From NCBI GenBank assembly GCA_002387725.1, contig DGKK01000074.1:45065-50733 (forward strand): a stretch of 5,669 nucleotides of DNA. Reading direction: 5' to 3'. Positions 1 through 4,359 of this stretch are shown in pieces. Made by a program: the position numbers and the translations under genes. A model generated the notes under the pieces. It had not been told where the DNA came from. It ran no database searches and worked only from the letters and a program-made list of their open reading frames with translations. The DNA is from Nitrospirae bacterium UBA4572 (lineage in GTDB: Bacteria > Nitrospirota > Leptospirillia > Leptospirillales > Leptospirillaceae). Positions within the stretch are counted from its first letter, which is position 1. Every line of letters starts with the position of its first letter.

Positions 1-261
1 GAGGAACCCAAAATCTGGTTCACCTCCATGAAGTCTCTCGCTGAGGTGTTAAGTGACGAGAATCGGGTGCTGCTGAAGGTTATTGCCGAAACTGAGCCTC
101 AATCGATAACCCAATTGGCGCAAGTGACAGGCCGGAAGCCCAGCAATCTCTCTCGGACTTTGAAGACCATGGCGAACTACGGCATTGTGGACCTTGCTCG
201 CGTCCAAAGAAGGGTCCGCCCGATTGCCCGGGCCACGACGTTTCAGATCGTTACGGCCTGA
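1..261 (+). CDS. Winged-helix DNA-binding protein, HVO_A0114/TumA-like antitoxin (5' end missing)
   Basis: The reading frame is open from base 1, so the gene begins left of the window. The first in-frame ATG is at 28, but the residues before it (EEPKIWFTS) belong to the conserved start of this family's DNA-binding region, so ATG 28 is probably internal. 86 residues are visible. A winged helix-turn-helix covers about residues 20-66: a helix around NRVLLKVIAE, then SITQLAQVTGRK, then the recognition helix with the family signature SNLSRTLKTM, followed by a short wing. Proteins of this family (COG4190/HVO_A0114) are commonly the DNA-binding antitoxin partner of a TumE-type (DUF6516) toxin, which is usually encoded just upstream, here outside the window. 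The role is inferred from the family: binding the operon's own promoter and neutralising the toxin. The C-terminus looks complete. The fold is well supported; the TA role is less certain because the partner is not visible. Confidence 0.8.
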   Translation, partial: EEPKIWFTSMKSLAEVLSDENRVLLKVIAETEPQSITQLAQVTGRKPSNLSRTLKTMANYGIVDLARVQRRVRPIARATTFQIVTA

Positions 262-295
262 GATTAAACCAGAGCTAGAGGATTGGTCTCCCTAA

Positions 296-385
296 GCCCT
301 GAATGGCAAGATTCTTTACTGTCAACGTTATGAACCGGAGCCAGCATTATGGAGCCACGATTTTAGAAAAGGGATCTCAGAATGA
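296..385 (+). pseudogene. 3' relic of a DUF4258-type toxin gene
   Basis: In the frame ending at TGA 383-385 the conceptual peptide ends YEPEPALWSHDFRKGISE. This matches the characteristic C-terminus of DUF4258 toxins, recalled as Y-E-P-x-P-x-x-W-x-x-D-F-R. An in-frame TAA at 293-295 closes the frame, and the preceding gene ends at 261, so there is no room for the missing N-terminal part (family members are roughly 80-100 residues). The stop overlaps the ATG of the following YgiT-type antitoxin (382), the usual translational-coupling arrangement of an intact DUF4258/YgiT pair. I read this as the last 20-30 codons of the cognate toxin, left after a deletion or replacement that removed its front. 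No function is expected. The family match rests on a short motif. Confidence 0.6.
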
Positions 386-606
386 AATGCGTCGTGTGCA
401 AAGGGGGAGAACTTGCCCCGGGAAAGACGACCGTCAAGGTTCAACGAGGAGAGACTCTTGTAATCATTAAGGACGTTCCTGCCGACGTCTGTCAGGATTG
501 CGGGGAAGCCTACCTGGACAGCAATGTGGCGAAAAAGATTGAACAACAGGTTGAGGAAGCCGTGGCACGACATACGGAAATTGAAATCCTTCGATATGCG
601 GCCTGA
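382..606 (+). CDS. YgiT/MqsA-type zinc-knuckle antitoxin (orphan)
   Basis: A 74-residue protein with two CxxC knuckles, C3-x-x-C6 and C38-x-x-C41, which in this family bind one structural zinc. Between them lies the typical beta-strand stretch ending TLVIIKDVPADVC, and the second knuckle is followed by GEAYLD and a helical tail ending EIEILRYAA. This is the N-terminal, toxin-binding domain of MqsA. The C-terminal XRE DNA-binding domain of E. coli MqsA is absent, as in the short YgiT-type antitoxins that pair with DUF4258 toxins. GGG at 371-373 lies 8 bases before the ATG, and the ATG overlaps the stop of the toxin relic. With its toxin reduced to a relic, it is either an orphan antitoxin or has been recruited to another partner. 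It is followed after only 3 bases by a second gene that begins with the same domain. Family call is firm; present function is unknown. Confidence 0.85.
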   Translation: MKCVVCKGGELAPGKTTVKVQRGETLVIIKDVPADVCQDCGEAYLDSNVAKKIEQQVEEAVARHTEIEILRYAA

Positions 607-609
607 ATC

Positions 610-1359
610 ATGAATTGCCGGGTCTGTGGGGGCATAATGGAGCCCAAAGTGACCGATATTCCGTTCAAGTTGACGGGCAGGACTCTTGTGATTGTAAGGG
701 ATCTGCCTGTACTTCAGTGCGCTCAGTGTGCGGAGTATGTTATTGAGGATCCGATCATGGATAAGGTTGACACCCTGTTAGATAAGGTGGACCCACGCTT
801 AGAGCTAGAAATTGTCGGATTCTCGACTAAGGAGTATCACGAAGATCATATTTACGAAAATGTTGTAAAGTCTCTTCAGGCATTCTTCATAAGGGACAAA
901 GATTTGCTCGATAAAGACGTAAATGAGCGTTCGATCACTCATAAAATAGCTGAATATCTCCAGTACCAGTTTCCAGATTTGAATGTTGATTGTGAGTATA
1001 ACCGTCGAGGCAATCATGGTGCGGGGAAAAAGACTTTGTCCACTAATGAAAGCGTTTTTCCTGATATCGTCATACACAAAAGAGGAACGAAGAAAGAGAA
1101 TCTTGTGGTGATTGAAGCCAAGAAAAAGGGAAGATCTTCTGGGATTGACCGTGATAAGTTAGCAGATTATACGAACCCCAACTCATATGGGTATAAGGTG
1201 GGTCTTTCTTTAGTGTTTGATATAAGGGAGAAAAGAATTTCGGAGATATCGATTTATAAGGGCGGGAATGAGGAAAAAGCTGACAAAAAATGGAAAAGCC
1301 TACCTGATCTTGTGAATTCTGTTCTGTTTCCGGGACAACTCTCCGAAGAGCCGTCATGA
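610..1359 (+). CDS. YgiT-type zinc-knuckle domain fused to a PD-(D/E)XK nuclease-like domain
   Basis: A 249-residue protein with two parts. Residues 1-72 form a complete YgiT/MqsA-type domain: C3-x-x-C6, C37-x-x-C40, core TLVIVRDLPVLQC, and the family-type end ELEIVGFS. Residues about 73-245 resemble the N-terminal nuclease region of HsdR-like and other defence proteins: NERSITHKIAEYLQ at 105-118, CEYNR at 128-132, then PD (151-152) and E-A-K (169-171). Together these form a plausible PD-(D/E)XK active site with an upstream acidic residue (E106). The boundary falls exactly where a free-standing antitoxin would stop. The nuclease part is AT-rich (20 of 60 bases are G or C at 841-900), unlike the flanking genes, which suggests separate acquisition. 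The ATG lies 3 bases after the preceding stop, without a clear Shine-Dalgarno site, so translation may be coupled. The gene overlaps the next by ATGA. The nuclease call is motif-based; activity and target are unknown. Confidence 0.75.
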   Translation: MNCRVCGGIMEPKVTDIPFKLTGRTLVIVRDLPVLQCAQCAEYVIEDPIMDKVDTLLDKVDPRLELEIVGFSTKEYHEDHIYENVVKSLQAFFIRDKDLLDKDVNERSITHKIAEYLQYQFPDLNVDCEYNRRGNHGAGKKTLSTNESVFPDIVIHKRGTKKENLVVIEAKKKGRSSGIDRDKLADYTNPNSYGYKVGLSLVFDIREKRISEISIYKGGNEEKADKKWKSLPDLVNSVLFPGQLSEEPS

Positions 1360-1754
1360 GTTCCATGAATCTTGACCCTCTGGAAAAAGCCATTGGGCAA
1401 CTCAAATCCGGAATCCAGCAGAGCAAGGTTGATCCTGACAATGAACTCCTCCGGGACGGTGTAATCCAACGGTTCGAATACACCATGGATCTTTCCTGGA
1501 AAATGATCCAGCGGTATCTCAAGCATATTGCCCAGGTGGAGGAAAGCGCGATTCGAACCAAAAAGGATCTTTTCCGGGAAGCGGGTCGTCTCGGTCTGAT
1601 TACGAATGTCGAAGCCTGGTTTGGATATTATGAAGCCCGCAATGAAACCTCCCATACTTACGATCCCCAGATTGCCGAATCGGTGTTCGAACAGGCCGAA
1701 TTGTTCCTCCCTGACGCTGTTAGCCTTCTGGAGGCCCTGAAACATGCCACTTGA
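1356..1754 (+). CDS. HEPN-domain protein, HI0074 family (nucleotidyltransferase-partner toxin)
   Basis: A 132-residue, all-helical protein of the HI0074 / nucleotidyltransferase substrate-binding family (Pfam NTase_sub_bind). The sequence shows the family hallmarks: RFEYTMDLSWKMIQRYL at 39-55, FREAGRLGLI at 73-82, and ARNETSHTYD at 94-103. The last contains R95-x4-H100-x-Y102, the Rx4-6H(xY) motif that carries RNase activity in HEPN toxins. In studied MNT/HEPN pairs the nucleotidyltransferase adds AMP to the tyrosine and so disarms the toxin. All these residues are intact here, so it is potentially an active toxin. The ATG at 1356 overlaps the preceding stop (ATGA), with GAAGAG at 1345-1350 as a possible ribosome site; ATG 1365 is an alternative start. 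It overlaps the following MNT gene by 11 bases. Family assignment is strong; toxicity is inferred. Confidence 0.9.
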   Translation: MSSMNLDPLEKAIGQLKSGIQQSKVDPDNELLRDGVIQRFEYTMDLSWKMIQRYLKHIAQVEESAIRTKKDLFREAGRLGLITNVEAWFGYYEARNETSHTYDPQIAESVFEQAELFLPDAVSLLEALKHAT

Positions 1755-3414
1755 TATCCGCCCGGACCACCTGAAGATCGTTGAAGAGATTCTGGAAAAA
1801 CACGTTCCTGACCGGGAGGTCTGGGCCTTTGGATCCCGAGTCAACGGCACTGCCAAGGAGACGTCCGATCTCGACTTAGCCGTGATTGGTGAGAATCCCC
1901 TTGAATTTCAGACGTTGGGGGCCTTGAGGGACGCTTTTAGTGAATCGAATATTCCTTACAAAGTGGACGTGGTGGATTGGGCGAAGATCGGAAGGACGTT
2001 CAGGGAGATAATTCAGAAAGCAAAGGTGATAATCCAAAAAGGTCTCAGAAATGATATCGATATGATAGGTGATAATAAAGGAATCCAAGACAAGTACATA
2101 GAAGGTGAAGAATGGATCGAGTGTAAGCTTAGCGAGGTATGCAGTTCTATTGATTACGGCTTAACCGCTTCGGCGATTGATACTCCGGTTGGACCTCATT
2201 TCTTACGGATTACGGATATTGTAGGTGGGGCAATTGATTGGAAATCTGTGCCTTATGTTAAGATCACTGAAAGCATGTTTCGTAAATTCCAACTAAATAG
2301 CAAAGATATAGTGATAGCTCGGACTGGTGCCTCTACTGGTTCGAGTATGTACATTAATAACCCACCTCCGGCAGTGTTTGCCTCTTACCTTGTACGACTT
2401 AAGATTAAAACTGAGTTTGATAGCAGGTTTATAGCTTACTACTTAAAAAGCAGCAAATTTTGGTCATTTATTCATGGTGTTCTTGGCGATAAATCAGCCC
2501 AACCAAACGCAAGTGCAAGGACACTAACTCAAGCACCTCTTAAAGCACCAAAAAACAAAAACTCTCAACGCACCATAGCCCACATTCTCGGCACCCTCGA
2601 CGACAAGATCGAACTCAACCGCCGCATGAACGAAACCCTTGAAGCCATGGCCCAGGCAATCTTCAAGTCCTGGTTCGTGGACTTCGATCCGGTGTGGGCG
2701 AAAATGGAAGGAAGACCCATGGGACTGCCCAAGGAGATTGAAGACCTGTTCCCGGATAGCTTTGAGGATTCGGAACTGGGGGAGATTCCGAGGGGGTGGA
2801 AGGTTGCGACTATTGGAGAGATTGTTAATATTGCTGGCGGTAGCACCCCGAGCACTAAGGAATCCACCTATTGGGAGAACGGTCGCCATTATTGGGCTAC
2901 ACCAAAAGACCTTTCGTCATTATCGACACCGGTCTTGCTCGGAACAGAACGTAAAATAACTGACGCAGGCTTGGCTCAAATCGGATCAGGAAAACTACCA
3001 GCCGGGACAGTGTTACTCTCTTCTCGTGCACCCATTGGTTACCTTGCCATTTCAGAAGTTCCTGTTTCCATTAATCAAGGATTTATAGCAATGTTGCCAA
3101 GGGAAGAGGTCTCGAACCTTTTCATTCTCTACTGGGCGGCGTGTGCTCATGAAGAAATTGTTAGTCGAGCAAATGGTTCGACATTTCTTGAGATCAGTAA
3201 GGCGAATTTTCGACAAATTCTTGTTATTCGGCCGACGAAATCTGTTATGGAATTATTTGAGTCAAATGTTAGGCCGCTTTATTTGCAGATCGTTAGGAAT
3301 GAACGGGAAACAATGATCCTAGCTACTCTTCGAAGTTCTCTTCTCCCAAAACTTCTCTCCGGCGAAATTCGGGTGAAAGATGCCGAAAAAACATTAATTA
3401 ACTATTGGTTGTAG
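1744..3414 (+). CDS. hsdS: MNT nucleotidyltransferase antitoxin fused to type I R-M specificity subunit HsdS
   Basis: A 556-residue two-part protein. Residues 1-100 are a minimal nucleotidyltransferase (MntA/HI0073 type): G30-S31-R32, then S41-D42-L43-D44 and a third acidic residue D75, the metal- and ATP-binding set. This is the expected antitoxin of the HEPN gene just upstream. Residues about 101-122 are a linker. Residues about 123-556 form a full-length HsdS: first target-recognition domain 124-268; central conserved helix 274-325 (QRTIAHILGTLDDKIELNRR, then IFKSWFVDFDPV); second recognition domain about 349-495 (IPRGWK start); distal helix about 515-545 ending LRSSLLPKLLSGEIRV. HsdS positions two HsdM on the methylase and defines the bipartite DNA target. 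The start has a good Shine-Dalgarno site (GGAGG 1730-1734, 9 bases from the ATG). The two parts are normally separate genes; M107 (2062) could once have been the hsdS start. Both domain calls are firm. Whether the fusion is natural depends on the junction. Confidence 0.9.
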   Translation: MPLDIRPDHLKIVEEILEKHVPDREVWAFGSRVNGTAKETSDLDLAVIGENPLEFQTLGALRDAFSESNIPYKVDVVDWAKIGRTFREIIQKAKVIIQKGLRNDIDMIGDNKGIQDKYIEGEEWIECKLSEVCSSIDYGLTASAIDTPVGPHFLRITDIVGGAIDWKSVPYVKITESMFRKFQLNSKDIVIARTGASTGSSMYINNPPPAVFASYLVRLKIKTEFDSRFIAYYLKSSKFWSFIHGVLGDKSAQPNASARTLTQAPLKAPKNKNSQRTIAHILGTLDDKIELNRRMNETLEAMAQAIFKSWFVDFDPVWAKMEGRPMGLPKEIEDLFPDSFEDSELGEIPRGWKVATIGEIVNIAGGSTPSTKESTYWENGRHYWATPKDLSSLSTPVLLGTERKITDAGLAQIGSGKLPAGTVLLSSRAPIGYLAISEVPVSINQGFIAMLPREEVSNLFILYWAACAHEEIVSRANGSTFLEISKANFRQILVIRPTKSVMELFESNVRPLYLQIVRNERETMILATLRSSLLPKLLSGEIRVKDAEKTLINYWL

Positions 3415-3590
3415 AACGAGTTCTCTTAGTTTTTTGGTGTTTGGTGGTCTTGTCGGGGCATCGGTAACCTTTTTTCTCGCACTTATTACGACTTGAAAAC
3501 AAGAAAGTCTTAGAGAAAATGGAAGAAGCCAACGAGATTGTTCGAGCTAAAGGAATCCGAAGAAAACTGTGACGAAGGTCTTTTTGTCCA
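3415..3590. other. Intergenic stretch with possible decayed coding sequence
   Basis: No supportable gene lies between hsdS and the RelE-type toxin. Two short open stretches in different frames stand out. One, at 3416-3496, reads as a very hydrophobic segment (LSFLVFGGLVGASVTFFLAL) ending in TGA. The other, open from 3468 to TGA 3570-3572, reads as a strongly charged helix (LENKKVLEKMEEANEIVRAK) with an ATG at 3519. A membrane segment followed by a charged tail in a neighbouring frame could be a frameshifted small membrane protein, but neither part has a convincing start or ribosome site and I recognise no family. Confidence 0.3.
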
Positions 3591-3605
3591 TATCACTCAG
3601 TGATA
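3591..3605. promoter_or_regulatory. Perfect 7-1-7 palindrome, likely operator of the RelE/XRE pair
   Basis: TATCACTCAGTGATA is an exact inverted repeat of two 7-base arms around one central C. It ends 10 bases before the toxin GTG and overlaps the candidate extended -10 element. XRE-family antitoxins usually repress their own operon by binding such palindromes. The neighbouring gene at 3983-4303 is therefore the obvious candidate binder (inference). Confidence 0.6.
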
Positions 3606-3609
3606 GAAT
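3601..3609 (+). promoter_or_regulatory. Candidate extended -10 promoter of the toxin-antitoxin pair
   Basis: TGATAGAAT fits the extended -10 form TGnTAnAAT closely. The best upstream -35-like sequence (TTGTCC, 3584-3589) is only 14 bases away, too close for a standard sigma-70 promoter, but extended -10 promoters can work with a poor -35. Transcription would start near 3616, at or beside the GTG start codon. No Shine-Dalgarno site precedes that codon, so the transcript could be leaderless. This is inference from sequence only. Confidence 0.35.
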
Positions 3610-3615
3610 TAATCC

Positions 3616-3996
3616 GTGAAACGCATACTCCTTCTTCGGACGTTTGTGCGTTGGAAAGAGAAACACGGATTGTCGGACCAAGCTCTCGTCAAGGCCGTTG
3701 CCGAAATGGAGCAGGGGTTAATCGACGCCGATCTTGGCGGGTCCATTTTAAAAAAGCGGGTGGCTCTTCCGGGACGCGGAAAGCGCGGTGGGGTTCGGGT
3801 GATTGTGGCGACCCAAAAAGTTGATCGCTGGGTCTTTCTCTACGGATTCGAGAAAAACGAACGAGACAATATCGGCAGCAAAGAGCTGAAAATCTTTCAG
3901 GAAATGGCCGTGGATCTTCTCAAGCTAAGTGATCGGCAAGTGGATTTGGCCCTTTCTGAGGGTGAGTTTGTGGAGATGGGCAATGAGACAAAATAA
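3616..3996 (+). CDS. RelE/HigB-like type II toxin
   Basis: A 126-residue protein of the RelE-superfamily group exemplified by Pfam RelE (PF06296). Members of the superfamily cleave mRNA, often on the ribosome, until bound by an antitoxin. The recognisable conserved stretches are KRILLLRTFVRW at the N-terminus, GLIDADLGG at 34-42, KKRVALPGRGKRGGVRVIVAT at 46-66 and the core strand RWVFLYGFEKNERDNI at 71-86. The basic and aromatic residues in the last two are where this fold places its RNA-binding and catalytic groups. The start is GTG: an in-frame TAA lies one codon further up (3610-3612), so nothing longer is possible, and a later start would remove the conserved KRI. The gene overlaps the antitoxin by 14 bases. 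Toxin-first order matches HigBA-like pairs. No sign of damage; an active toxin is likely. Confidence 0.9.
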   Translation: MKRILLLRTFVRWKEKHGLSDQALVKAVAEMEQGLIDADLGGSILKKRVALPGRGKRGGVRVIVATQKVDRWVFLYGFEKNERDNIGSKELKIFQEMAVDLLKLSDRQVDLALSEGEFVEMGNETK

Positions 3997-4303
3997 AAGG
4001 ACCAGTAGAATCGCAAGCGAAATGAAAGATACGGCCAGGGGATTGCACAGGATTGGGCTGATCGACAAGCGGAGAATGAACGAGTTTGAGGCATTGACGA
4101 CCCTCAAGATCGAGGAAATGACTCCCGAAAAGATCAAATCCTTGCGGGAGAGGGAGCATGTCAGCCAAGCCGTGTTTGCGTCGGTTTTGAACATGAGTCT
4201 GTCGACAGTCCAAAAATGGGAAATCGGGGAAAAACGTCCGAGTGGTCCTTCCCTGAAGCTGTTGAGCCTCGTCGAGAAGAAAGGGCTTTCGGGAGTCTTG
4301 TAA
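3983..4303 (+). CDS. XRE-family (NadS/HigA-like) antitoxin
   Basis: A 106-residue protein. The N-terminal part (1-47) is basic and then carries GLIDKRRMNEFEAL at 25-38, a stretch shared by the antitoxins that accompany this kind of RelE toxin. Residues about 48-100 form a Cro/C1-type helix-turn-helix: EKIKSLREREHVSQAVFASV, recognition helix SLSTVQKWEIGEKRPSGPS, then a closing helix LKLLSLVEKKGL. I chose ATG 3983 because GGAG (3972-3975) lies 7 bases upstream and the protein then begins with the expected short basic leader. A GTG at 3929 in the same frame would add 18 residues that only repeat the toxin gene in another frame. The protein should bind the toxin and, with it, repress from the palindrome at 3591-3605 (inference from the family). 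Confidence 0.9.
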   Translation: MRQNKRTSRIASEMKDTARGLHRIGLIDKRRMNEFEALTTLKIEEMTPEKIKSLREREHVSQAVFASVLNMSLSTVQKWEIGEKRPSGPSLKLLSLVEKKGLSGVL

Positions 4304-4348
4304 CTTCCCCGGGCATAAACGAATGAAAAAATAATGGCTCTTCGTCCC

Positions 4349-4354
4349 AAGGAG
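4349..4354 (+). promoter_or_regulatory. Strong Shine-Dalgarno site fixing a TTG start for hsdR
   Basis: AAGGAG ends 5 bases before TTG 4360-4362. In the hsdR frame a stop lies at 4324-4326 and no ATG or GTG occurs between it and 4360, while the conserved N-terminal LTESDLE follows at once, so TTG is the start. The ribosome site also lies inside a ten-codon open frame (4334-4363, ATG to TGA) whose stop overlaps the TTG. Confidence 0.8.
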
Positions 4355-4359
4355 ACCTT

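Noticed and set aside
303..490. Open frame from ATG 303 running into the YgiT-type antitoxin gene
   Set aside because: It is out of frame with both the toxin relic and the antitoxin and shows no family features; the other two frames explain the region.
1254..1856. 200-codon open frame on the minus strand
   Set aside because: It covers the HEPN gene and flanks on the opposite strand, has no recognisable domain and crosses three well-supported genes.
2062..3414. Separate hsdS gene starting at ATG 2062 (M107)
   Set aside because: No stop separates it from the nucleotidyltransferase part and there is no ribosome site at a usable distance, so I annotate one fused gene and keep the alternative as a finding.
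3413..3435. Inverted repeat AGAACGAGTTCT followed by six T, possible terminator after hsdS
   Set aside because: The arms are only 5 bases with a 2-base loop, AT-rich, and separated from the T run by five other bases; too weak to call a rho-independent terminator.
3929..3982. Upstream GTG start for the XRE antitoxin
   Set aside because: It would add 18 residues lying wholly inside the toxin gene with no family resemblance; ATG 3983 has a proper Shine-Dalgarno site.
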